Source: Bacillota bacterium
Lineage (GTDB): Bacteria; Bacillota; Clostridia; Tissierellales; Tissierellaceae
DNA length: 64,000 nucleotides
Assembly (NCBI GenBank): GCA_023388495.1
Contig: JAEWGC010000008.1
Location: forward strand, 62,001-126,000
Reading direction: 5' to 3'
The position numbers and the translations under genes were made by a program. Below are positions 1 to 8,189 of the stretch, piece after piece. Under the pieces are notes generated by a model. That model was not told where the DNA came from. It searched no databases and saw only the letters and a list, made by a program, of their open reading frames with translations. The stretch's first letter is position 1, and each line of letters begins with the position of its first letter.

Positions 1-716
1 TTTGTGAGGAAGTTGGTCTATATGGATCTAAATATCTAGATTACTCTAGAATAAAATCTAAGATGGCATTTGTCCTAGATGCTAGTGGAGATATTGGTGG
101 AGTTAATGTACAAGGTCCTGCTCAAACAGGGATTCATGCTAAATTCCACGGTAAAGCTGCCCATGCAGGTCTAAACCCAGAAAAAGGCATAAATGCTATA
201 CAAGTAGCATCAAGAGCAATAGATAGAATGTCTTTACTTAGAATAGATGAAGAAACTACTGCAAATATAGGTATTATTAAAGGTGGGTCTGCTACCAATA
301 TTGTGGCGGATTACGCTGAGTTAGAGTTTGAGGCTCGTAGCTTAAATGAGGAAAAATTAAAAAACCAAGTAAATCATATGGTGGAGGCTATGGAAAAAGC
401 AGCTAAGGAGTTTAATACTCATGTAGATATTGAAGTGAATAATTCCTATCCAACATTTAAATTAGACCATGATGAGCCTATTTTAAAAATAATAGAAAAA
501 GCAATGGAAAAAGTAAATATTCCTTATATGCCAAAACCTACAGGCGGTGGTTCTGATACTAATATTTTCAACGGTAATGGACTCAAAGCTGCTACACTTG
601 GAATCGGTATGTTTGGTGCTCATAGTGTAGACGAATATATAGCTGAAGACGATATTGTAAAAACATCAGAATTAGTTGCTGCAATAATTGAAAGTGTATA
701 TAAGGAAAGAGCATAA
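1..716 (+). CDS. M20-family metallopeptidase (PepT/YqjE-like), 5' end outside window
   Basis: Zinc-dependent aminopeptidase/tripeptidase-type hydrolase of the M20 family, cytoplasmic, probably releasing amino acids from short peptides. The frame is open from base 3, so the start lies upstream of the window; 238 codons are visible. The first visible residues CEEVGLYGSK match the family's catalytic glutamate segment (EExGLxGxK). The middle holds the lid or dimerisation domain (GKAAHAG, KGINAIQVASRAI), and the end carries the metal-site GGGSDTNIFNG and the FGAHSVDEY histidine region. It ends normally, 40 bp before the next gene. The exact substrate (tripeptide or other acylated amino acid) cannot be told. 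The family call is firm. Confidence 0.9.
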   Translation, partial: CEEVGLYGSKYLDYSRIKSKMAFVLDASGDIGGVNVQGPAQTGIHAKFHGKAAHAGLNPEKGINAIQVASRAIDRMSLLRIDEETTANIGIIKGGSATNIVADYAELEFEARSLNEEKLKNQVNHMVEAMEKAAKEFNTHVDIEVNNSYPTFKLDHDEPILKIIEKAMEKVNIPYMPKPTGGGSDTNIFNGNGLKAATLGIGMFGAHSVDEYIAEDDIVKTSELVAAIIESVYKERA

Positions 717-756
717 TACTCAGTTATATACAATAACAATAGATGAGGTGAAGAAT

Positions 757-1779
757 ATGGATTTAAAAGAAGTAAGAAATATAGCAAGAGACAAGTTAAA
801 GGGTTTTTGTAGAGTATGCCCTGTATGTAACGGTATAGCATGTGCAGGAGAAGTTCCTGGCATGGGTGGTCATTTAACAGGTTCCTCCTTTAAATCTAAT
901 GTCGAAGATTTAGGTAAAGTTAAAATAAGACTAAAAACCATCCATGATGCAAAGAACCCAGATTTAAAATTTGATTTCTTTGACACAAAGCTTGAGGTTC
1001 CAATAATCAGTGCCCCCATAACTGGTACAGCTTTCAATATGGGTAGTGCTTTAACGGAAGAAGAATATATAGATAGCGTAGTAAATGGTAGTATAGATGC
1101 TGGTACTATTGCTATGATAGGAGATTCAGCTAATCCTGTATTCTATGAAACTGGATTAGAAATTCTTAAAAAGGTAAATGGTAAAGGTGTTGGTATCCTT
1201 AAACCTAAGAAAAATGAAGTAGTTATAGAATCTGTGAAGAAATCTGAAAATATAAATGCCATTGCAGCAGGTATGGATATTGATGGTGCTGGATTAGTTA
1301 CAATGGCTTTACAAGGTGCTCCTGTTAGCCCAAAAAACGTAGATGAACTAAGAGAAATTACTCGTTCTACAAATTTACCTTTTATATTAAAGGGGATTAT
1401 GACAAAGGAAGAAGCTCTTTTAGCAGTAGAGGCTGGAGCTAAAGCCATAGTTGTATCAAATCATGGTGGTAGAGTACTTGATCATACTCAATCCACAGCA
1501 AAAGTATTACCTGAAATAGCTGAAGCTGTAAAGGGAAAAATAATGATCCTTGTTGATGGAGGCATCCGATCGGGAATAGATGTTTTTAAAATGATTGCTC
1601 TAGGAGCAGATGCAGTGCTAATAGGGAGACCTGTAATCTTCGGTGCCTATGGCGGAGGAAAGGAAGGGGTTTCATTAACAATTAATACTATGAAAAATCA
1701 ACTTCTACAAACAATGATTTTAACTGGCGCTAAAGATCTTGCATCCATAGATAGATCTATGATTTCTATTGAATGGTAA
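757..1779 (+). CDS. FMN-dependent alpha-hydroxy-acid oxidizing protein
   Basis: Member of the lactate oxidase/glycolate oxidase FMN family, TIM-barrel fold, 340 aa. The catalytic segment SNHGGRVLDHTQS contains the conserved active-site histidine and the FMN-contacting arginine, followed by ILVDGGIRSG and GADAVLIGRPV, which hold the flavin phosphate. The N-terminus is cysteine-rich (CRVCPVCNGIAC), typical of the anaerobic clostridial subfamily and not of classical lactate oxidase; it may bind metal or act in redox, which is inference. An in-frame upstream ATG at 688 would overlap the peptidase. The ATG at 757 has a GAGGTG ribosome site 6 bases away and is preferred. Substrate unknown. Confidence 0.85.
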   Translation: MDLKEVRNIARDKLKGFCRVCPVCNGIACAGEVPGMGGHLTGSSFKSNVEDLGKVKIRLKTIHDAKNPDLKFDFFDTKLEVPIISAPITGTAFNMGSALTEEEYIDSVVNGSIDAGTIAMIGDSANPVFYETGLEILKKVNGKGVGILKPKKNEVVIESVKKSENINAIAAGMDIDGAGLVTMALQGAPVSPKNVDELREITRSTNLPFILKGIMTKEEALLAVEAGAKAIVVSNHGGRVLDHTQSTAKVLPEIAEAVKGKIMILVDGGIRSGIDVFKMIALGADAVLIGRPVIFGAYGGGKEGVSLTINTMKNQLLQTMILTGAKDLASIDRSMISIEW

Positions 1780-1787
1780 TTAACAAT

Positions 1788-1828
1788 AAAAAAGTAGGTT
1801 CCTGCTTTTTACAGCAACCTACTTTTTT
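1788..1828. terminator. Bidirectional intrinsic terminator
   Basis: A 13-bp stem (AAAAAAGTAGGTT with AACCTACTTTTTT) closes on a short loop and has T runs on both strands. It sits between the convergent hydroxyacid oxidase and PgpA genes and can serve both. Confidence 0.85.
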
Positions 1829-1834
1829 ATCATT

Positions 1835-2326
1835 TTAATCCTTCCTAGAATGTGCTATTCTACTAGCTGCTGCAGCCGCAATGGCAGCAACTAAGTCATC
1901 TAAAAATGTATGAACTGCTACACCTTTCATTCCATCTATTTTCTTTATTATCCCAATCTTCTCCTTATCTAGATATCCATAATTAGTTAATCCTATGGTC
2001 CCATAAACATTTACTATGGATAAGGGAATGATTTCATCTATACCATATAATCCTTCATCTGATTCAACTATTGTTTGAAGCGGCTCTGGTAACATTTTAT
2101 TTTCTGCAATTTCATCTAATGCTATTCCTGTTAAAACTGCATGGATTATTTCTCTTTTTGTAAGTACAGCCCTAATATTTTCTACACATATGTCTAGTGT
2201 AAGATCAGGATAGTATTTTCCTTGAAGAAATAATACTATTTCTCCTATATCCTCTAATGTTACTCCCCTTCTTTCAAGCATGGCTATAGTCATTTCATGT
2301 AATTCTTCCATATTATATTTTCCCAT
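1835..2326 (-). CDS. pgpA: Phosphatidylglycerophosphatase A family protein (YutG-like)
   Basis: Dephosphorylates phosphatidylglycerophosphate in phospholipid synthesis in characterised PgpA proteins; the Firmicutes YutG group is shorter and lacks membrane helices. The C-terminal core (GLTNYGYLDK, VAVHTFLDDLVAA) with its ...HTFLDD... acidic segment matches the PgpA fold. The N-terminal half is a small helical extension usual for YutG-like members. An ATG two codons upstream (2332) abuts the AGAGGG ribosome site with no spacing, so the ATG at 2326 (spacing about 6) is preferred; 163 aa. It is monocistronic, with hairpins on both sides. Confidence 0.75.
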   Translation of the reverse strand: MGKYNMEELHEMTIAMLERRGVTLEDIGEIVLFLQGKYYPDLTLDICVENIRAVLTKREIIHAVLTGIALDEIAENKMLPEPLQTIVESDEGLYGIDEIIPLSIVNVYGTIGLTNYGYLDKEKIGIIKKIDGMKGVAVHTFLDDLVAAIAAAAASRIAHSRKD

Positions 2327-2400
2327 ATACATCCCTCTTTCTTTTTCGAACTATTTAATTTAATTATGACGATATGTAGAAGAATATACCCAATTTATAT

Positions 2401-2442
2401 AAAAAAATGTAGCAAAGAATTAATTTTTTGCTACATTTTTTT
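2401..2442. terminator. Hairpin, near copy of the tRNA-Ala terminator
   Basis: A stem beginning AAAAAAATGTAGCA pairs across an AATT-rich centre with TGCTACATTTTTTT. Nearly the same 40-base element lies at 14834-14873 behind tRNA-Ala, where base changes are matched on both arms. No gene ends directly at this copy. Confidence 0.6.
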
Positions 2443-2471
2443 ATCTTTAGTTGTTATCACTAAATAACAAT

Positions 2472-2507
2472 AATAAAACCTCCTTTTGTCGAAAAGGAGG
2501 TTTTATT
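2472..2507 (-). terminator. Intrinsic terminator of the por-acd operon
   Basis: Perfect 16-bp stem (AATAAAACCTCCTTTT with AAAAGGAGGTTTTATT) and a four-base loop, 13 bp past the acyl-CoA synthetase stop codon. Confidence 0.85.
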
Positions 2508-2520
2508 ATTTAGTAATTCT

Positions 2521-4638
2521 TTAGATTATAACCCTTCCGTCTAATGCTGCCATGCCTTTTTCATATACTCTAACTGGGTTAATATCTATTTCTTTTATTT
2601 CTTCATTTTCTACTATAAGTCTACTTACCTTAACAACGGTATCTACTATAGCATCTATATCTAATTTAGCTTGTCCTCTTATTCCGTTTAATATAGGATA
2701 TAACTTTAGACTTTCCACCATATTTCTAGCTTCGGGATAAGATACTGGAGCCATCTTAAAGCTTACATCCTTTAGTACTTCTACAAATATACCTCCAAAT
2801 CCTACCATAACGCAAGGTCCGAATTGCTGGTCTCTTATCGCCCCTATTATTAATTCTGTACCATCTGCTAACATTGGTGTTAATAGAACGCCGTTTATTC
2901 TTGCATCCTCAGAGTATTTTTTAGCATTTTCTATTACTTTTGTATAAGCATCCTTTAACTCATATTCATTTCTTATATTTACAACTACCCCACCAGCATC
3001 ACTCTTATGAATTATCTCGGGAGACATTATTTTCATAACCAAAGGATATCCTAATTTCTCAGCTTTAGAAACAGCCTCTTCCATTTCACTTGCAAATTCA
3101 AATTCTCCAAAGTCTATACCGTATTCTGATAATACTTTTCTAGATTCTACCTCAGTAAAATTCATATTATTTTCTTTAGCTTCTTGGATTATCTTATTTA
3201 CATTTTGTTTATCTACCAATGGATTTTCTTCTACCTTTTCTTCTTTTATAGCATCTAGCATAAGTCTTCTTTTTACCATATTTATCATTGCTCTTGCAGC
3301 TCTGTCAGGCATATCAAAGGTTGGAATTCCTTCTTTTTCTAAGGCTACTCTACCCTCTTGTACCCACTCTCCGGCTAGATAACATACTGTAACAGGTTTA
3401 TTATACTCTTTAATAGCTTGTGCAGAAAGTTCTCCCATTTCCTTAGGTATTAAAAATGTTGGAGGAACACTTAGATGGATAACTCCGTCAACCCCTTCAT
3501 CTTCCAATACTATTTTTAATGCTTCAGCATGTTGTTTTTCGTCTGCCGCCGCAGACATATCTACATATCCATCAGTATGATCGATTATAGCCATCGGAGG
3601 AAGAACTTCCCTTAATCTTTCTATGGTTTCATCGGAGAATTTCGCTAGTACTGCTGTATCACCAAGGCCTATTTCATCAACAGATATAATACCAGGGCCA
3701 CCTGCTTCAGTTAAAACTGCTATTCTGTTACCCTTTGGTAATGGCTGCATAGAGATTGCCTTAGCAGTGTCTAAAAGCTCTTCTATAGTACTTACCCTTA
3801 ATATTCCAGCCTGTTCAAAAGCTGCATCATATAATGCATCGGATCCTGCTAATGAACCAGTATGGGATGCAGCTGCTCCTGAACCCAATTCACTTCTACC
3901 AACCTTTAAAATTACTATTGGTTTTTCCTCAGCGATTTCTCTAGCAACTTCTATAAACTCTCTTGCATTATCAATTCCTTCCATATACATTGCTATACTC
4001 TTAGTTTGTTCATCATCTTTATAATATTTTAATATATCTAATACATTAACATCGCATTGATTTCCAACATGAGCCCATTTGGCAAATCCTACTGGAACAG
4101 CTTGATTTACAGAAAAAGCTGCTATTGATGCACCTAAAGAGCCACTTTGAGAAATTAAACTCATAGAACCAGGTATCTTTTTTATACCCGCCGCGAAAGT
4201 AGTATCTAACCTATTTTGAGTATTCATAACCCCTACACAGTTAGGCCCTATAACTCTAATATTAGCTTCTTTGGCTATTCTAACTACATCTTCTTCTAAC
4301 TTAATTCTTTCTGGTATTCTTGTTTCACTAAATCCTGATGCTAATATTACTGCCGCTTTTACATCTCCTCTTTCCTTAGCTTCTGTAAAAATACTAGGTA
4401 CTGCAGGGGCAGGTACAGAAACCAGAATTAAATCAACAGGAGCATCTATATCCTTTAAAGATGGATAGCATTTTATGCCAAAAATCTCATCTAATTTAGG
4501 ATTTACAGGGTAAACATTTCCATCATAGTCCAAATCAATTAAGTTTCTTAATATTTGATATCCAGCCTTACCCTCATCATTACTAGCGCCGATAACAGCT
4601 ACACTTTTCGCATAGAAAAATTTGTCTAACTCTCTCAT
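2521..4638 (-). CDS. ADP-forming acetate/acyl-CoA ligase, alpha and beta domains fused
   Basis: Converts acyl-CoA + ADP + phosphate to the acid + ATP + CoA, conserving energy by substrate-level phosphorylation in peptide fermenters. At 705 aa it fuses both ACD subunits: an N-terminal CoA-binding Rossmann domain (AVIGASNDEGKAG), succinyl-CoA-synthetase-like domains with the phospho-histidine H259 in SHTGSLAG, and a C-terminal ATP-grasp domain with the second conserved histidine H544 in IIHKSDAGG. The ATG at 4638 lies 2 bp past the porB stop and has a GGAGG site inside porB, so it is the last gene of the por operon. It probably uses acyl-CoA made by that enzyme; acyl-chain preference is unknown. 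Confidence 0.9.
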   Translation of the reverse strand: MRELDKFFYAKSVAVIGASNDEGKAGYQILRNLIDLDYDGNVYPVNPKLDEIFGIKCYPSLKDIDAPVDLILVSVPAPAVPSIFTEAKERGDVKAAVILASGFSETRIPERIKLEEDVVRIAKEANIRVIGPNCVGVMNTQNRLDTTFAAGIKKIPGSMSLISQSGSLGASIAAFSVNQAVPVGFAKWAHVGNQCDVNVLDILKYYKDDEQTKSIAMYMEGIDNAREFIEVAREIAEEKPIVILKVGRSELGSGAAASHTGSLAGSDALYDAAFEQAGILRVSTIEELLDTAKAISMQPLPKGNRIAVLTEAGGPGIISVDEIGLGDTAVLAKFSDETIERLREVLPPMAIIDHTDGYVDMSAAADEKQHAEALKIVLEDEGVDGVIHLSVPPTFLIPKEMGELSAQAIKEYNKPVTVCYLAGEWVQEGRVALEKEGIPTFDMPDRAARAMINMVKRRLMLDAIKEEKVEENPLVDKQNVNKIIQEAKENNMNFTEVESRKVLSEYGIDFGEFEFASEMEEAVSKAEKLGYPLVMKIMSPEIIHKSDAGGVVVNIRNEYELKDAYTKVIENAKKYSEDARINGVLLTPMLADGTELIIGAIRDQQFGPCVMVGFGGIFVEVLKDVSFKMAPVSYPEARNMVESLKLYPILNGIRGQAKLDIDAIVDTVVKVSRLIVENEEIKEIDINPVRVYEKGMAALDGRVII

Positions 4639-4639
4639 T

Positions 4640-5491
4640 TTATTTAGCCTCCGCTTCAATCAATTTATTATAATAACTTTCTGCATTTGCTTCTAAATAC
4701 TCTACTTGTTCTTCAGTAATATTTCTAAAGCGTCCTTGCATTTTTAAATATTCTTCTACAGATTTAACTTTGGAAATCCTCTTAGTAACTTTTATCTCAC
4801 CATCAACGGCTTCGAATAAAGGAAATAAGTTTGTTTCTACTGCAAGTTGAGCAACCTTAATAGTTTGACTTGAGGTAAATCTCCATCCTGCAGGACAAGG
4901 TGAAAGAGCATGAATATATGATGGTCCATCTACATCTTTAGCTTTCTCAATTTTTTTCTTGAAATCATCAATATATCCTACAGATGCAGTGGCAATATAA
5001 GGAATTCCTTGTGCCATAAGCATTTCTACTATATTTTTCTTTGTTTCTTTTTTACCTCCTGGAGTAGTAGTAGTCCAGGCTCCTGTAGGAGTGGATCCTG
5101 ACCTTTGAATCCCTGTATTCATATATGCTTCATTATCATAACATACATAGATGAATTTATGCCCTCTTTCAATAGCACCTGATAAAGCTTGTAGCCCTAT
5201 ATCTACAGTTCCACCGTCTCCTGCAAGTGCTACAACATGTATATCTTTCCTACCTTGATATTCTAAGGCAGTTGATATACCTGAACAATAAGCAGCAATG
5301 TTTTCTAAATTAGACTGAAATGATGGCACTCTCCAACAAGTTGAATCTCCAAATCCAGTCAATATAGCTGAACAGCTTGGTGGAGTTAAAATTATAGTGT
5401 TCTCACCTAAAACTTCCAATATGGATCTAGCTAGTAACTCCATGCCACAGCCTTCACATGTAGTTACGCTTTTACTTACAAGGTTAGTCAT
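4640..5491 (-). CDS. porB: 2-oxoacid:ferredoxin oxidoreductase, beta (TPP-binding) subunit
   Basis: Thiamine-diphosphate subunit of a heterotetrameric pyruvate/2-oxoacid:ferredoxin oxidoreductase, 283 aa. It carries the N-terminal cluster-ligand cysteines (TTCEGCGMELLAR), the TPP/Mg motif beginning GDGGTVDIG and closing near DNEAYMNTG, and the later SPCPAGW cysteine. The gene sits between alpha and the acyl-CoA synthetase, with 1-bp gaps on both sides. Subunit order gamma-delta-alpha-beta is that of archaeal-type POR/VOR. Sequence alone does not separate pyruvate, 2-oxobutyrate and branched-chain 2-oxoacids, so the por symbol denotes the family. Confidence 0.88.
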   Translation of the reverse strand: MTNLVSKSVTTCEGCGMELLARSILEVLGENTIILTPPSCSAILTGFGDSTCWRVPSFQSNLENIAAYCSGISTALEYQGRKDIHVVALAGDGGTVDIGLQALSGAIERGHKFIYVCYDNEAYMNTGIQRSGSTPTGAWTTTTPGGKKETKKNIVEMLMAQGIPYIATASVGYIDDFKKKIEKAKDVDGPSYIHALSPCPAGWRFTSSQTIKVAQLAVETNLFPLFEAVDGEIKVTKRISKVKSVEEYLKMQGRFRNITEEQVEYLEANAESYYNKLIEAEAK

Positions 5492-5492
5492 A

Positions 5493-6674
5493 TTATTTAA
5501 CCTCCTTTTTAGTATCTATCCAAATAGGATAGAGTACTTTCTCATCTTTATTACTTAATTCCAGGGTTTTATTTACTACCCTTTTCATTGTGTCTTCATT
5601 TAAGTCTCTCCCACCTAATCCTGCTACAAAGTCGTATACAGGTATATCTATTCTAGCACTATAAAGAGCAGATTTTATTTCTTGAGATAGTGGCCCATCT
5701 GTCCCTAATGACCAAGATCTATCTATTACAGCCACTGTTTTCGCACCTTTAAGCTTCTCTATTACATCTTCTTTAGGGAATGGCCTAAAGCTGGATATTT
5801 GTAATGCTCCAACTTTCTTACCATCAGAACTCATCTCTTGAGCAACCTTACGAGCTGTTCCTGAGGACGAGCCTAGGGTTACTATGACTACATCGGCATC
5901 TTCGCAATTGACACCTCTAGATAAACTATGTTTTCTATTAAAAATCTCTTCAAACTCTTTTGCAACAGATGGGAAAATATTAACAACATCATTTAATGCC
6001 TTATTATGAGCATATTTAATTTCTGTAAAGGTATCAGCTGAATTTAATTGATTAACTGTCATAGGATTATCAGGATCTAAATACACACTCCCTCTTTCAT
6101 AAGCTGGTAAGAATCTATCCACATCTTCCTGATCTGGTAATTCTACTACTTCAGTTGTGTGGGTAAGGAAAAATCCATCTATACATACCATTACTGGTAA
6201 TCTAACTTCTTCTCCAATTCTATAAGCTAATAATGTATAATCTAATGCCTCCTGACAATTAGAAGCATATAATTGTATCCAACCCATATCCTTTTCAGCC
6301 ATACTATCAGAATGGTCTACTTGCAAAGACCATGGACTAGGTAAAGCTCTATTAGCTACCCCCATAACAATAGGTAATCTATTACCAGATGCAACACCTA
6401 TAATCTCATGCATTAAAGCTAATCCTGCACCAGCACTTGCTGTAAAAACTCTAGTACCTACAAGAGCAGCACCAACTACTGTGGTTAATGCAGAGTGTTC
6501 TGATTCTACTGCGACATATTTTGCATCCAATCTACCTTCATTTATAAAATCGGCAACCTTTTCAACCATTGGTGTTTGAGGCGTAATAGGATAAGCTGCA
6601 ACAACCTGAGCCCTAGCTAATCTTACTCCCTCAGCGATAGAACGATTACCATCAATTGCTACCCTTTTACTCAT
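5493..6674 (-). CDS. porA: 2-oxoacid:ferredoxin oxidoreductase, alpha subunit
   Basis: Core subunit with the pyrimidine-binding domain of the 2-oxoacid:ferredoxin oxidoreductase, 393 aa, usual for the four-subunit form. The N-terminal segment AAYPITPQTPMVEKVADF and the following VESEHSA are the family's TPP-proximal signatures. SAGAGLALMHEIIG follows. The C-terminal third (VIVTLGSSSGTARKV onward) is the transketolase C-terminal-like domain. It starts 1 bp after the ferredoxin subunit and ends 1 bp before beta, so translation is probably coupled. Confidence 0.9.
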   Translation of the reverse strand: MSKRVAIDGNRSIAEGVRLARAQVVAAYPITPQTPMVEKVADFINEGRLDAKYVAVESEHSALTTVVGAALVGTRVFTASAGAGLALMHEIIGVASGNRLPIVMGVANRALPSPWSLQVDHSDSMAEKDMGWIQLYASNCQEALDYTLLAYRIGEEVRLPVMVCIDGFFLTHTTEVVELPDQEDVDRFLPAYERGSVYLDPDNPMTVNQLNSADTFTEIKYAHNKALNDVVNIFPSVAKEFEEIFNRKHSLSRGVNCEDADVVIVTLGSSSGTARKVAQEMSSDGKKVGALQISSFRPFPKEDVIEKLKGAKTVAVIDRSWSLGTDGPLSQEIKSALYSARIDIPVYDFVAGLGGRDLNEDTMKRVVNKTLELSNKDEKVLYPIWIDTKKEVK

Positions 6675-6675
6675 A

Positions 6676-6921
6676 TTATTCTACCTCCTCTATCATAGAT
6701 ATTGAATCAAAAGGACATACAGCTGCGCAAATTCCACATCCTTTACAATATTCATAATCTATATCTGCAATATTTTTTATTTCTATTAATTGCCCAGGAC
6801 AATATTTTGCACAAATACCGCAAGCTCTACAGCCTTCGCTAACTACAGGTTTCTCCAATCTCCAAGAACCTGTTTTTACATCAGAAATGTTAGTTGCAAA
6901 TACTCCTACTTTATCTTTCAT
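6676..6921 (-). CDS. porD: 2-oxoacid:ferredoxin oxidoreductase, delta (2[4Fe-4S]) subunit
   Basis: Ferredoxin-like electron-transfer subunit, 81 aa. Two complete cluster motifs are visible, CRACGICAKYCP and CKGCGICAAVCP. An in-frame ATG six codons upstream (6939) exists, but the ATG at 6921 has an AAAGGA site about 10 bases away and gives the usual N-terminus. The start overlaps the end of the gamma gene by 11 bp, indicating coupled translation. Confidence 0.88.
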   Translation of the reverse strand: MKDKVGVFATNISDVKTGSWRLEKPVVSEGCRACGICAKYCPGQLIEIKNIADIDYEYCKGCGICAAVCPFDSISMIEEVE

Positions 6922-7465
6922 AAATAACAGTCCTTTCATATGCTTTTATTGCACATTCAGCATTTATTTTTCCAATTTTCTCTCCCATAGCATTTATTAT
7001 AGCTTCAGTTATATGTTCTATCTCCGATAGACCTGTAGTTTTAGCAATAGCCCCTAACATAGCGGCATTTGGAGGTACGTTGCCTATAATTTCATGAGTA
7101 ATACTCCATGCATTTAATAACCCAATCCTTTTAAACTTGCCATTAAGCTTGTCAGGTAGTTCTTTATCATTTATAATTAATATTGAGTCATCTTTTATTC
7201 CTTTCAATGGATCAATTCCTAGTTCCATAAGAAAAGGGTCAAACATTACAACAATATCAGGCTCATAAACATAAGTATGACTCTGAATAGGCTCACTGGA
7301 CAGTCTGGCAAATGTATAAACAGGTGCACCCTTTCTCTCTTGGCCGAAGTTAGGTACTGCTTGTGCATACTTATTGCCAATAACGGCAGCTTCCACTAAT
7401 ATTTGGGCTGCTGTTACTGCTCCTTGCCCACCTCTGCTTAAAATTCTAAATTCTTTTTCTTTCAT
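6911..7465 (-). CDS. porC: 2-oxoacid:ferredoxin oxidoreductase, gamma subunit
   Basis: Gamma subunit of the four-subunit enzyme, 184 aa, full length. Motifs at the start (RGGQGAVTAAQIL) and FGQERKGAPVYTFARLS are those of POR/VOR/IOR gamma-type domains, which seal the catalytic site. First gene of the five-gene operon porC-porD-porA-porB-acd; the ATG has a good AAGGAGG site. The 140 bp upstream to the Lrp gene should hold the promoter, and the adjacent Lrp regulator is a natural candidate to sense amino acids and control it (inference). Confidence 0.88.
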   Translation of the reverse strand: MKEKEFRILSRGGQGAVTAAQILVEAAVIGNKYAQAVPNFGQERKGAPVYTFARLSSEPIQSHTYVYEPDIVVMFDPFLMELGIDPLKGIKDDSILIINDKELPDKLNGKFKRIGLLNAWSITHEIIGNVPPNAAMLGAIAKTTGLSEIEHITEAIINAMGEKIGKINAECAIKAYERTVIYER

Positions 7466-7605
7466 ATATGATTCCTCCTTGCTCTTTTAAAAGACTTGTC
7501 CATCATCCTTTAAAAAATAGATTGAATTAAAACCACTAATTATGAATATCAATACTTTATAAATCACTCTTTAATAATCTTTATTTAAATACTTAATCTT
7601 AATCA

Positions 7606-8058
7606 TTATTTTATTGACAAATCAGTTTTATATTCTTTTAAAAGCATATATACTGAAGTCCTAGTAACCCCCTCTAGAGGATAGACTTTATCATTAAGAA
7701 ATTTTGAAAGTTTATCACTATTTTCTATAAATATATGAACATGTAATATTGTTGGACCAGTCATTTGGTATACAATAGTAATTTCTTTCATTTTTGCAAG
7801 TTGTGAGGCAACAGCTTCTATTCTACTTGGCAATACTTCTATCTCTAAAAAGACAGCTAAATCTAATCCTAATGCAGTTCTATCAATAATAGCAGAATAT
7901 TTGACAATAACGCCATCCTCCTCCATTTGTTTTATCCGATCTCTTACGGCTACCCTTGACAAATGAACTTGCCTTCCTATTTCTGCATAACTTATTCTTG
8001 CATTTTCCGCTAATAGTCCTAATATCTTTCTATCCGTAGCATCTACCCTTTTACTCAT
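7606..8058 (-). CDS. Lrp/AsnC-family transcriptional regulator
   Basis: Feast/famine regulator: N-terminal winged helix-turn-helix (residues about 3-60, DATDRKILGLLAENARISYAEIGR with LSRVAVRDRI as recognition helix) and a C-terminal RAM amino-acid-sensing domain. 150 aa. A TTG five codons upstream lies inside the ribosome site, so the ATG at 8058, 8 bases after GGAGG, is the start. It lies between the por-acd operon and a DASS transporter, all on one strand, suggesting local control of oxoacid catabolism; the target is inferred from position only. Confidence 0.88.
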   Translation of the reverse strand: MSKRVDATDRKILGLLAENARISYAEIGRQVHLSRVAVRDRIKQMEEDGVIVKYSAIIDRTALGLDLAVFLEIEVLPSRIEAVASQLAKMKEITIVYQMTGPTILHVHIFIENSDKLSKFLNDKVYPLEGVTRTSVYMLLKEYKTDLSIK

Positions 8059-8189
8059 TTTACTATCCTCCAATAACAGAACCCGGTATATAAGCTTACT
8101 TAATACATATTCTATGTTTTACATTTTTTTCATTAGCACTTTTCCTGAACTATAACAATGTGCGTCTACATATTTATACTACTCATTCA

